This document shows positions 14,689-22,437 of a DNA stretch of 22,454 nucleotides, one piece after another (the stretch's first letter is position 1; each line of letters starts with the position of its first letter). The notes beneath the pieces are model-generated. The model saw only the letters and a program-made list of their open reading frames with translations. It did no database searches and was not told where the DNA came from. Location: the NCBI GenBank assembly GCA_964372115.1, contig CAYJPN010000053.1, forward strand, positions 1-22,454. Reading direction: 5' to 3'. This DNA is from CG2-30-36-16 sp964372115 (GTDB lineage: Bacteria; Bacteroidota; Ignavibacteria; Ignavibacteriales; Ignavibacteriaceae). The position numbers and the translations under genes were made by a program.

Positions 14689-16650
14689 ATGCCACAGACT
14701 CTCATCGAAAAAATAGCGCAAAAATATGCAGTTGGGTTAGATGCCGGACATGAAGTTCATGCGGGTGATTATCTGTCCATTCGCCCCGCTTACGTAATGA
14801 CACACGATAACACAGGCGCGGTTATTCCTAAATTTAAAAGCATCGGAGCTACAAAACTTGCAAATCCCCGACAGGTTGTGCACACTTTGGATCATAATGT
14901 GCAGGACAAAACAGAAAAAAATCTTGAGAAGTATAAAAAGATCGAAGAGTTTTCTAAATCAATGGGAGCCGACTTTTATCCCGCCGGTCGTGGTATCGGG
15001 CACCAAATTATGTGTGAAGAAGGTTATGCTTTCCCCTGCACAATGGCTGTAGCTTCTGACAGCCACTCGAATATGTATGGCGGACTCGGTTGCCTCGGCA
15101 CTCCCATAGTTCGTACAGATGCTGCCGCTATCTGGGCAACAGGAAGAACATGGTGGCAGGTTCCGCCTATTGCTAAAGTAGAATTAAAAGGGAAACTGCA
15201 AACCGGTGTTACAGGCAAAGATGTAATTATTGCGCTATGTGGATTTTTTAACAACGATGAAGTTTTAAATCATGCAATAGAATTTTACGGCGAAGGAGTT
15301 AAACATCTTACAGTTGATGAACGGCTTGCGATTGCTAATATGACAACTGAATGGGGAGCGCTTGCCGGAGTTTTTCCAACCGACGAAGTAACCATTAACT
15401 GGCTAAAAAAACGTAATGAATTTATAAAACAGCGCGGTTTGGAAGGCGTGGCTTCGGATGCCGACGGCAATGGAAAGCAGCCAAGAATTAATAATGATAC
15501 GATTACAAAACTTGAAACTAACTTCTTAACCGCGGATAAAAATGCTTTTTATGCAAAAGAACTCTCGATAGATTTGTCATCGGTTCAACCTCTGGTTTCT
15601 GGACCCAATACAGTAAAAGTTATGAATCCGGTTACAAAGTTGAGCGATGTAAAAATTAATAAAGCTTATCTCGTTTCATGCGTAAATAGTCGCGTGGATG
15701 ATATTGCTGAAGCGGCAAAAATTGTTAAAGGCAAAAAAGTTGCCGATAGTGTTAAATTTTATATTGCCGCTGCGTCAAGCGAAGTACAGGCTGAAGCAGT
15801 AAAACGCGGCGATTGGCAAATTTTATTGGATGCCGGCGCAATTCAACTTCCTCCGGGTTGCGGACCTTGTATTGGACTTGGAACCGGATTGCTTGAGGAG
15901 GATGAAGTTGGAATTTCTGCAACAAATAGAAATTTCAAAGGAAGAATGGGCGCACCAACAGCAAAGGCTTATCTTGCTTCACCCGCAGTGGTTGCCGCTT
16001 CGGCAATAACCGGCAAAATAACATCACCTTTTTTATTGGATGATTCACAAGTTGCCGGCGAAATTAAAATCAACGAAAAATTGGAAACCGATGAAATTAA
16101 AGTAAATATTATCGATGGTTTTCCTGAAATAATTGAAGGCGAATTAATATTCTGCCATCAGGACAATTTAAACACCGACGGTATTTATCCCGGCAAATAT
16201 ACATACATCGATGACTTTACACCGGCGCAACAGGCAGAAGTTGTAATGGAAAATTATGATATTGAATTTGGAAAAATCGTAAAAAAAGGTGATGTACTCG
16301 CGGGCGGTTTTAACTTTGGCACCGGCAGTTCGCGCGAGCAGGCTGCAACCGCATTAAAGTACCGGGGTATCCGTTTTGTTGTGGCGGGTTCATTCAGCGA
16401 AACATATAAACGTAATGCATTGAACAATGGTTATCTTACTATTGAATGCCCAAAATTTATAAACTCTCTAAAAGGAAAATACGGAAAAGAACAACTGACA
16501 ATAAAAACCGGTAAAAATATAATAATCAACTTTGCAAATTCGTCAATTACTTTTGATGACAATAAATTCAAAATTGATCCGGTTGGAGAAGCAGCCCAGG
16601 AATTGATTCTTGTTGAAGGTCTCGAAAACTGGGTGAAGAAAAATTTGTAA
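14689..16650 (+). CDS. Aconitase-superfamily hydratase, Lys4/homoaconitase-like
   Basis: A 653-residue single-chain [4Fe-4S] hydro-lyase. Cluster ligands are C331 (VSCVNSR), C391 and C394 (PPGCGPCIG). Active-site parts: GRGIGHQ (101-107), DSHSN (124-128) and the swivel-domain FNFGTGSSRE (541-550). From memory it follows fungal homoaconitase Lys4 closely: AGDYLSIRPA, MTHDNTGAV, VRTDAAAIWATGRTWWQ, NMTTEWGALAG, ISATNRNFKGRMG and NTDGIYPGKYTY all have near-identical counterparts. It is shorter than AcnA/AcnB aconitases (about 750-890) and, unlike LeuC/LeuD, not split. Neighbouring citrate lyase genes suggest citrate/isocitrate as substrate; homocitrate/homoisocitrate or methylcitrate cannot be excluded. 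AAGGA 8 nt before the ATG supports the start. PrpD-family gene follows after 58 bp. Confidence 0.9.
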   Translation: MPQTLIEKIAQKYAVGLDAGHEVHAGDYLSIRPAYVMTHDNTGAVIPKFKSIGATKLANPRQVVHTLDHNVQDKTEKNLEKYKKIEEFSKSMGADFYPAGRGIGHQIMCEEGYAFPCTMAVASDSHSNMYGGLGCLGTPIVRTDAAAIWATGRTWWQVPPIAKVELKGKLQTGVTGKDVIIALCGFFNNDEVLNHAIEFYGEGVKHLTVDERLAIANMTTEWGALAGVFPTDEVTINWLKKRNEFIKQRGLEGVASDADGNGKQPRINNDTITKLETNFLTADKNAFYAKELSIDLSSVQPLVSGPNTVKVMNPVTKLSDVKINKAYLVSCVNSRVDDIAEAAKIVKGKKVADSVKFYIAAASSEVQAEAVKRGDWQILLDAGAIQLPPGCGPCIGLGTGLLEEDEVGISATNRNFKGRMGAPTAKAYLASPAVVAASAITGKITSPFLLDDSQVAGEIKINEKLETDEIKVNIIDGFPEIIEGELIFCHQDNLNTDGIYPGKYTYIDDFTPAQQAEVVMENYDIEFGKIVKKGDVLAGGFNFGTGSSREQAATALKYRGIRFVVAGSFSETYKRNALNNGYLTIECPKFINSLKGKYGKEQLTIKTGKNIIINFANSSITFDDNKFKIDPVGEAAQELILVEGLENWVKKNL

Positions 16651-16660
16651 ACGATTAAGC

Positions 16661-16680
16661 GATGATATTTTCATATCATC
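16661..16680 (+). other. Intercistronic hairpin
   Basis: GATGATAT-TTTC-ATATCATC, a perfect 8-bp stem with a tetraloop, 10 nt after the hydratase stop and 28 nt before the next ATG. There is no U tract after it, so an mRNA-stability or processing role is more likely than termination. Confidence 0.45.
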
Positions 16681-16708
16681 AATATAGAATTTTAACAGAA
16701 AGGTTTAT

Positions 16709-18142
16709 ATGGAAAAATCAATATCAAGACAAATAGCTGAGTTCGCTGTAGATCTTAAATATTCTGATTTACCCAAAGAAGTAATTCACGAAGTAAAACG
16801 TTATTTATACGATTCAGTGGGTTGCGCTTACGGCGGCTACCATACAAAAGATGTAAATATTTTAAAAAATATTTACACCGATATGGGCGGCAAAGAAGAA
16901 GCTACATTATTCGGCTTCGGAAATAAAATGCCCGGGGTTAATGCAACACTTGTAAATTCACTGATGATCCGTGCACTCGACTTTAACGATATTTATTGGA
17001 AAGAAGATCCTTCTCATCCGTCTGATATTATTCCCGCGGCATTATCGGTTGCCGAAATGGTTGATGCTTCTATGGAAGATGTAATCACTGCAATTGTTCT
17101 TGCATATGAGTTCGAACAGCGTTTATGCGAGTTTGCCGTCCCGGGAGTACGCGAGCGCAAATGGCATCACGCTACATTAACGCAGTTTGTATCTCCAATT
17201 GTTGCCGGAAAAATTTTAGGTTTAACAGTAGACCAGATGGTTAACGCAATCGGCATAGCAGGCAGTCACAGTCATACTATCGGCTGCCCAACCGCTGGCA
17301 AACTAACAATGATGAAAAATACAGTTGACCCGATGGCTGTGCAGGCTGGAGTTTTTGCTGCGTTAATGGCTCAAAAAGGATACACCGGTACCGAAGCTGT
17401 ATTTGAAGGTAAAGAAGGTTTTATGGATTGTTTCTTTGGCTACGATGTAAAAAAACAAGAAGTTAGTCCGATACCTATGCAAGGTAGAGAAGGACTTGGT
17501 GAATGGAAATGGGATTTGAATAAACTTATCGGCGACCTTGGTAAAAATTACAAAATTCTTGAGTGCTCGATGAAAGCTTTCCCGACAGAAGCGCTGACGC
17601 ATACTCATATAAGCGCAACGCTAAAAGTTGTAACTAATAATAATATTACGTACGATCAAATAGAAGAAGTTTCTGTAACAACAATTGCCCGCGCGTGCGA
17701 TATTCTTTTTGATCCGCATAAATACCGTCCCGAGTCGAGAGAAACCGCCGATCATTCGCTCCCCTATTGTATCGCCTCCGCATTGGTCGATCATAAAATT
17801 ACAACTGCTTCATTCTCGGATGAAAAGCTAAAAGACCCGAGAATATGGGAAGTGATTGACAAAATAAAAGGTGTCGCATCGGAAGAATTTGAAAAAATGT
17901 TCCCGGCAAAGCAGCCTTCAAAAGTTGTTGTCCGCACAAAGGATGGGAAAGAATTTTCAGAGTATCTCGAATATCCGAAAGGTGACCCGAGAGAGCCGAT
18001 GACTATGGAAGACCTTGAAAATAAATTTAATGCTCTTTCTGAAAAACTTTTATCGGCAGATCGTAGAAAAGCTGTTAAAGAAATGATATTCGATTGCGAA
18101 AAATACTCGGCAAAAGAATTTATGAGTAAACTTATTGTTTAA
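16709..18142 (+). CDS. MmgE/PrpD-family dehydratase
   Basis: A 477-residue protein of full family length (2-methylcitrate dehydratase/aconitate decarboxylase fold). Signature residues seen: ALDFND (89-94), HPSD (103-106), RKWHHAT (150-156) and the substrate-loop KAFPTEALTHTH (289-300). Members act without a metal cluster on citrate, 2-methylcitrate or cis-aconitate (dehydration or decarboxylation). Its place between a Lys4-like hydratase and citrate lyase suggests a tricarboxylic substrate; 2-methylcitrate would need prpB/prpC, which are not here. Citrate to cis-aconitate is an equally good guess. GAAAGG lies before the ATG. Gap to the hydratase is 58 bp, so probably one operon; a 171-bp repeat-bearing gap follows. 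Confidence 0.88.
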   Translation: MEKSISRQIAEFAVDLKYSDLPKEVIHEVKRYLYDSVGCAYGGYHTKDVNILKNIYTDMGGKEEATLFGFGNKMPGVNATLVNSLMIRALDFNDIYWKEDPSHPSDIIPAALSVAEMVDASMEDVITAIVLAYEFEQRLCEFAVPGVRERKWHHATLTQFVSPIVAGKILGLTVDQMVNAIGIAGSHSHTIGCPTAGKLTMMKNTVDPMAVQAGVFAALMAQKGYTGTEAVFEGKEGFMDCFFGYDVKKQEVSPIPMQGREGLGEWKWDLNKLIGDLGKNYKILECSMKAFPTEALTHTHISATLKVVTNNNITYDQIEEVSVTTIARACDILFDPHKYRPESRETADHSLPYCIASALVDHKITTASFSDEKLKDPRIWEVIDKIKGVASEEFEKMFPAKQPSKVVVRTKDGKEFSEYLEYPKGDPREPMTMEDLENKFNALSEKLLSADRRKAVKEMIFDCEKYSAKEFMSKLIV

Positions 18143-18148
18143 AATATT

Positions 18149-18276
18149 ATTTGCACGCAGATGACGTTGATTTAACGGACGACCTTAGATAATTTATATT
18201 TGATTTTGTAAATATGATTTGTGAAAATAGTGTGCAATCTATGTCCGTTTGCTAACTGACGGATCTACGTGCGAAT
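18149..18276. repeat. Large imperfect inverted repeat between prpD-like gene and citDE
   Basis: Left arm 18149-18180 (ATTTGCACGCAGAT ... AACGGAC) and right arm 18243-18276 (GTCCGTT ... ATCTACGTGCGAAT) are inverted copies matching at about 24 of 32-34 positions, with the ends ATTyGCACGyAGAT and AACGGAC almost exact. The 62-nt centre is AT-rich. It could be a decayed miniature element or a large RNA hairpin in the intercistronic region. No ORF lies inside. Confidence 0.5.
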
Positions 18277-18313
18277 TTCTTTCAGAATGATAAAAAATAA
18301 AGTGAGAAAAGAA

Positions 18314-19537
18314 ATGGTAAATGAACAAATAAAATCATCAGCCGGTAAACGCGGCAGCGATGTTAGATCTGACTGTTATATTGAAATTGAACTAAATAAA
18401 TCTGACGGAATAATATTAGATATAAAAAGCAAAGTAGAAGTTATGTACGGCGAATCAATCCGCAATTTAATTATTGAAATGTGCGGCTTCTTTGAGATCA
18501 AACACGCTTCTATTTTGCTTGAGGATAACGGCGCGTTGCCTTTTATAATTGCGGCAAGATTCGAAGCCGCATTGAGAAGGATAAATCCCTCGCTTGAAAA
18601 ACAATTTCTGCTCCCCTTCAACAAAAAAAATAAATACAAAACCGCCAAAGATAAACTGCGCAGAAGCCGCTTATACCTGCCCGGTAACGAACCAAAGTTT
18701 TTTATGAATGCAGGATTACACGGACCCGACGGTATTATCCTCGATCTTGAAGACAGTGTTGCTCCTTCGGAAAAAGATGCAGCGCAGATGCTCGTCCGTA
18801 ATTCTCTCCGTGCTGTAAATTTTTACGGATGTGAAAGAATGGTAAGAATTAACCAGCTTCCACGCGGACTTGACGATTTGAAATACATTGTTCCGCATAA
18901 CGTGCATGTAATCTTAATTCCAAAATGCGAATCGACTGAGCATGTTCATCAGGTGGAAGAAGAAGTAAACAAATTAAAAAGCGAAGGCAAAATAAAAAAT
19001 GAAATCTTCTTTATGCCAATAATTGAATCAGCCTTAGGTGTAATGAGGGCTTTTGAAATTGCAACTGCTTCAAAACAAAATTGCGGGCTGGCGATTGGTT
19101 TGGAGGATTACACTGCCGACATCGGAACCCAAAGAACCAACGAAGGGAAAGAAAGTATTTTTGCACGTTCTATGTTAATTAATGCCGCAAAGGCTGCAGG
19201 CATCCAGGCAATTGATACTGTTTTTTCAGACGTGAACGATATGGAAGCTTTACGAGCGAGTGTTGTGGAAGCCAAAGCACTTGGTTTTGAAGGTAAAGGC
19301 TGCATTCACCCCAGACAGGTACAAATTGTTCACGAAGCATTTGCGCCTACTAAAGATGAAATTGATAGAGCGAAAAAAATAGTGCTTGCCTTTGAAGAAG
19401 CAGAAAAAAAAGGTCTTGGAGTTGTATCGCTTGGTAGTAAAATGATTGACGCCCCGGTTGTAAAAAGAGCGCACAACACAATTAAGCTGGCGCTATTGAA
19501 CAAATTATTATCTGAAAACTGGAGATCAATTAATTAA
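18314..19537 (+). CDS. citE: Citrate lyase gamma-beta fusion (CitD-CitE)
   Basis: A 407-residue protein joining two citrate lyase subunits. Residues 1-90 are CitD-like: SSAGKRGSDVRSD aligns with AGTLESGD of CitD, placing S15 at the serine that carries the phosphoribosyl-dephospho-CoA group; IRNLIIEM and LLEDNGALPFIIAARFEAAL are the usual CitD end. A basic linker (about 100-116) leads to CitE: RSRLYLPGNEP, DGIILDLEDSV with the acidic metal site, RINQ, PIIESALGV, GLEDYTADIG and GKGCIHPRQ. CitE splits citryl-ACP to oxaloacetate and acetyl-ACP. CitD and CitE are normally separate. I start at ATG 18314, where CitD homology begins, not at the in-frame ATGs 15 and 9 codons earlier. CitF follows after 232 bp. 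citC, citX and citG are not in the window. Confidence 0.9.
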   Translation: MVNEQIKSSAGKRGSDVRSDCYIEIELNKSDGIILDIKSKVEVMYGESIRNLIIEMCGFFEIKHASILLEDNGALPFIIAARFEAALRRINPSLEKQFLLPFNKKNKYKTAKDKLRRSRLYLPGNEPKFFMNAGLHGPDGIILDLEDSVAPSEKDAAQMLVRNSLRAVNFYGCERMVRINQLPRGLDDLKYIVPHNVHVILIPKCESTEHVHQVEEEVNKLKSEGKIKNEIFFMPIIESALGVMRAFEIATASKQNCGLAIGLEDYTADIGTQRTNEGKESIFARSMLINAAKAAGIQAIDTVFSDVNDMEALRASVVEAKALGFEGKGCIHPRQVQIVHEAFAPTKDEIDRAKKIVLAFEEAEKKGLGVVSLGSKMIDAPVVKRAHNTIKLALLNKLLSENWRSIN

Positions 19538-19556
19538 CTAAAGTTGATCGCTAACT

Positions 19557-19631
19557 AATTATTCGTAATTAAGCCATTAATTATCACGAAATAAGTTGTT
19601 TAAAATTTGTGACAATTCGTGTAATTCGTGG
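19557..19631. repeat. ACGAATT-type short repeats upstream of citF
   Basis: AATTCGTGT-AATTCGTGG (19614-19631) is a 9-bp tandem pair; TTATTCGTAATTAA and TTAATTATCACGAAATAA just before it form an imperfect hairpin using the same TTCGT/ACGAA word. Similar CACGAATT runs are common intergenic repeats in Bacteroidota-related genomes (general knowledge). Effect on citF expression is unknown. Confidence 0.35.
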
Positions 19632-19769
19632 CAAACAATATTTCTAAAAGTTTCAAGCGGTCAACTTGAGTAATTAATAAATTTTAATTAATGAATATTC
19701 TTTGAGTGAGATGATAACGGAATAAGAAAATCTAATTATTGTAAATTTAACTATTAAAATTATGGAATT

Positions 19770-21326
19770 ATGAAACTTCAAAAAAATGCCGCCGGCAGGC
19801 TTGTGCCGGATGAAGTAAACGGTGAGAAACAAATTCGCTTTATGGGTGTTAATAAATTTAAACCGGAAGGATATAAAGCAAAACCTTCAATTCGTACGTG
19901 TATCGATTATCCGATGGATGGAAATAAAGTTGTAAAGAATTTAAAGGAAGCATTAAAAAAAGCCGGCTTGAAGGATGGGATGACTATATCAACTCATCAT
20001 CATTTAAGAAACGGTGACGCGCTAACAAACATACTGTTCGATACAGTAAAAAGTATGGGTGTAAAAAATATAAGGTGGTTCCCTACTGCCTCATTCCCGG
20101 TTCACTCCCATTTAATAAAATATCTTGAAGATGGTACTATTCACCATATTGAAGGAAGCATGAATGGTCCGCTTGGCAAATTTACCACTGAAGGAAAAAT
20201 GAAAGGCACTGGCGTTTTGCGTTCGCATGGCGGAAGATACCAGGCAATACAGGATGGCGAAGTGCATATTGATATTGCAGTGATTGCTGCGCCAACAGCC
20301 GACCCGTTTGGAAATGCAACTGGCGACCGCGGACCTTCTGCATGCGGACTAATAGGCTTTTCGCTCGCTGATTCGGAATACGCAGACAATGTAATTGTTG
20401 TTACGGATAACCTAATCCCCTTCCCTTGCGTCCCCTGGCAAATACAGGGCAACAATGTAGATACTGTTGTAAAGATTGATTCGCTCGGTGATTCTTCTAA
20501 AATAGTTTCCGGTACAACACAGGTTACTAAATCGCCGGATAGATTATTGATTGCCGAGTATGTTGCCCGGTTTATAGACGAGGCAGGAATTTTAAAAGAC
20601 GGGTTTTCGTTACAGGCAGGCGCCGGCGGAACGAACCTTGCGTTTCTCCTTTTCTTAAAAGATAGAATGAAACAGAAAGGCGTAAAAGCCCGTTTTATGC
20701 GCGGCGGCAGCACTCAATATCTTGTACAGACGCTTGAAGAAGGATTAACGGATTATATACTCGATGGACAAACATTCGATCTTGAAGGTGTTAGGAGTAT
20801 GCGCGAAAATCCAAACCATGTAAACACATCCCCTTTTACAAGTTACAACTTTCACGGTAAAGGCAACTTTGCTTCTTTAGTTGATGTTGCCGTTCTCGGA
20901 GCAACTGAAGTAGATGTTAACTTTAACGCAAATGTGGTTACTCACTCCGATGGTTACCTGCTGCATGGCATAGGCGGATGGCAGAATTGTCTTTATTCAA
21001 AATGCACTATATTGGCTATTCCAAGTTTCAGAGATAGGATACCGGTAATACTTGATGAAGTAACTACTTTGTGCGCACCCGGCGAACTTGTAGATGTTAT
21101 TATAACCGAAAGAGGAATTGCAATAAATCCGCTCCGTAAAGATCTTTTAAAAGCAGTTAAAGGTTCATCACTTCCAATTAAGACAATACAACAATTGAAG
21201 GATGAAGTTTACGAAATTTGCGGCGGCGCCCCGGCTAAACCAAAGTTGAATAAAAACAAAGTTGTTGCGGTTATAAAATGGGTTGACGGAACCGTAATAG
21301 ATTCTGTTTTTCAAGTTGAGAAATAG
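19770..21326 (+). CDS. citF: Citrate lyase alpha subunit (citrate:acetyl-ACP transferase)
   Basis: A 518-residue protein of normal CitF length. It begins NAAGRLVPDEVNG, typical of CitF, and shows DGMTISTHHHLRNGD (75-89), RSHGGR, AAPTADPFGNATG, LQAGAGGTNLAFLLFL, MRGGS and LVQTLEEGL, with ERGIAINPLRKDL near the end. CitF transfers the acyl-carrier from acetyl-ACP to citrate, giving the citryl-ACP that CitE cleaves. With the fused CitD-CitE upstream this completes the alpha, beta and gamma parts of citrate lyase. The ATG at 19770 lacks a clear Shine-Dalgarno; a four-codon mini-frame ATGGAATTATGA starts 8 nt earlier and overlaps it. The 232-bp gap to citDE may hold its own promoter. Some homologues act on citramalate, so the substrate is likely, not proven, citrate. 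Confidence 0.93.
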   Translation: MKLQKNAAGRLVPDEVNGEKQIRFMGVNKFKPEGYKAKPSIRTCIDYPMDGNKVVKNLKEALKKAGLKDGMTISTHHHLRNGDALTNILFDTVKSMGVKNIRWFPTASFPVHSHLIKYLEDGTIHHIEGSMNGPLGKFTTEGKMKGTGVLRSHGGRYQAIQDGEVHIDIAVIAAPTADPFGNATGDRGPSACGLIGFSLADSEYADNVIVVTDNLIPFPCVPWQIQGNNVDTVVKIDSLGDSSKIVSGTTQVTKSPDRLLIAEYVARFIDEAGILKDGFSLQAGAGGTNLAFLLFLKDRMKQKGVKARFMRGGSTQYLVQTLEEGLTDYILDGQTFDLEGVRSMRENPNHVNTSPFTSYNFHGKGNFASLVDVAVLGATEVDVNFNANVVTHSDGYLLHGIGGWQNCLYSKCTILAIPSFRDRIPVILDEVTTLCAPGELVDVIITERGIAINPLRKDLLKAVKGSSLPIKTIQQLKDEVYEICGGAPAKPKLNKNKVVAVIKWVDGTVIDSVFQVEK

Positions 21327-21475
21327 AAAATTATTGATGAGCGAAAGCCGCCGATTAATCAATGGGCGTTTAACAACATACTTAATTACTATATAAGTCT
21401 TCTTATCGAACAAAGAAAGAGAGCAGCTTATCAGATGAAGGTCAGCAAGATTTTTCAATTGTAAAATTTTAGAAG

Positions 21476-21491
21476 GGCTCCGGTAGGAGCC
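21476..21491 (+). other. GC-rich hairpin after citF
   Basis: GGCTCC-GGTA-GGAGCC, a perfect 6-bp stem with a tetraloop about 150 nt after the citF stop. Without a following U tract it is not a normal intrinsic terminator; it may stabilise the mRNA 3' end. Confidence 0.35.
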
Positions 21492-21669
21492 GGATTAAAT
21501 GCGGACTAGATGCTAACTACATCAGCTTGCTGCCACGCGGCCCTTCATTATAAAATCAAATACCTGTTTATATGTTCTTGATTTCGTGATCTCATAAAAA
21601 TTTGATTCGTTTTTTTTGACTCCGATTAAATTTATTTATACATATCCTAATTTAATAAAAGCCGTTTTC

Positions 21670-21852
21670 CAACTTGAACATGACGGTGTTTGTGGAACCA
21701 TCCAATAAAGATGCTGTTTTGTTTACCACAGATAAAGATTTTTTCATACAATTCCTTATCAATTTAAAAGTCATCCGGGTGCAATTGTAATAGAATTAAA
21801 ACATACTAACAGCATATCAATAATCAGCAAATTAGAATGGTTTCTTCTTTGA
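21670..21852 (+). pseudogene. Frameshifted DUF5615-like (PIN-fold) toxin remnant
   Basis: One frame reads NKDAVLFTTDKDF, the usual second-half motif of DUF5615/Mut7-C-like toxins (T-x-DKDF). The run of six T residues after GAT (21739-21744) would need a seventh to continue; in the shifted frame the protein goes on FHTIPYQFKSHPGAIVIEL, then KHTNSISIISKLEWFLL and a TGA at 21850-21852. The match FHTIP...HPG-x-IVI-x-L...LEW is typical of this family. The N-terminal half is missing or scrambled: VEPSN and LEHDGVC lie in different frames. Just upstream TYPNLIKA (21640-21663) could be the end of a DUF433-type antitoxin, which usually precedes such toxins, but this is only suggestive. Confidence 0.6.
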
Positions 21853-22022
21853 GCGCTTCGTGTTACAAGTGAAACTAATTCGCCAATAAAAATATTTAAA
21901 ACTAAAGTCGCTCTTGCGTTTAACTATAAAAATTATTTAAGTTTGCGGTGTCTAAGTGGCAGGAGACAAAACCAGAGTTCGAATTTTTCCTTTATCTCCT
22001 CATTGTTAAAGTATTGGTATGT

Positions 22023-22049
22023 ATCCGTTAGACAACGGATTGTTTTTTA
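22023..22049 (+). terminator. Intrinsic terminator
   Basis: ATCCGTT-AGAC-AACGGAT, a perfect 7-bp stem (22023-22029 with 22034-22040), followed by TGTTTTTTAT. This is a standard rho-independent terminator on the plus strand. No intact gene lies between citF and this point, so it may end the citF transcript or a small RNA. Confidence 0.7.
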
Positions 22050-22194
22050 TGTCAAGATATTTTTTATGTTTTTATACTTTTAACTTTTTAATTTTAACTT
22101 GCGGTTGCCGCGTTGTAACTATATATAATAGCTCGATTCTTTGTAATAATTTTTTATTAATGTCAGTTCACAACTAATCTGGAGGATGCTGTTC

Positions 22195-22437
22195 GTGTCT
22201 GTACGTTTTAGAATCGTTCCTGTTACGAGGGAAAAATTAACCCGCGCGATAGAAACAAAAAATAAATTATTTAATTTTTACCAATCCGGCAGTTGCCCGG
22301 AAAAGGAAAGATACGCACTTGTTGACGGGATAAAATTTATACGTACCCCAGACTTTTCAACACACATACCAAGCTCAAATCAGCTTACCTCCGAAAATAT
22401 ACTTAGTCAACCCTTAAAAACCCAAATTTCTTTTTGA
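22195..22437 (+). CDS. Small hypothetical protein
   Basis: An 80-residue protein starting at GTG 22195, which lies 9 nt after GGAGG; the in-frame ATG at 22186 directly touches GGAGG and is too close to serve. It reads MSVRFRIVPVTREKLTRAIETK and is basic at the N-terminus, with a low-complexity Ser/Thr/Gln-rich end. There is no signal peptide or membrane segment, and I do not recognise the family. The ribosome site and normal codon use in the first 50 residues support coding. Confidence 0.5.
   Translation: MSVRFRIVPVTREKLTRAIETKNKLFNFYQSGSCPEKERYALVDGIKFIRTPDFSTHIPSSNQLTSENILSQPLKTQISF

Larger units (their letters stand above)
21327..22194. other. Long gene-poor region downstream of citF
   Basis: No intact gene in about 870 bp. 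It contains a GGCTCC-GGTA-GGAGCC hairpin (21476-21491) without a U tract, a broken DUF5615-like toxin (21670-21852), a possible tRNA remnant (about 21945-22000) and a good terminator at 22023-22049. Elsewhere AT-rich and featureless. Confidence 0.5.

Noticed and set aside
14559..14753. A 64-codon plus-strand reading frame overlapping the start of the aconitase-family gene.
   Set aside because: No ribosome site, no family resemblance, and it covers the hairpin and the true start of the following gene in another frame.
10902..16650. A definite alpha-aminoadipate lysine pathway from the Lys4-like and Lys12-like features.
   Set aside because: No homocitrate synthase, LysW or later lysine genes are present, and the direct neighbours are citrate lyase genes.
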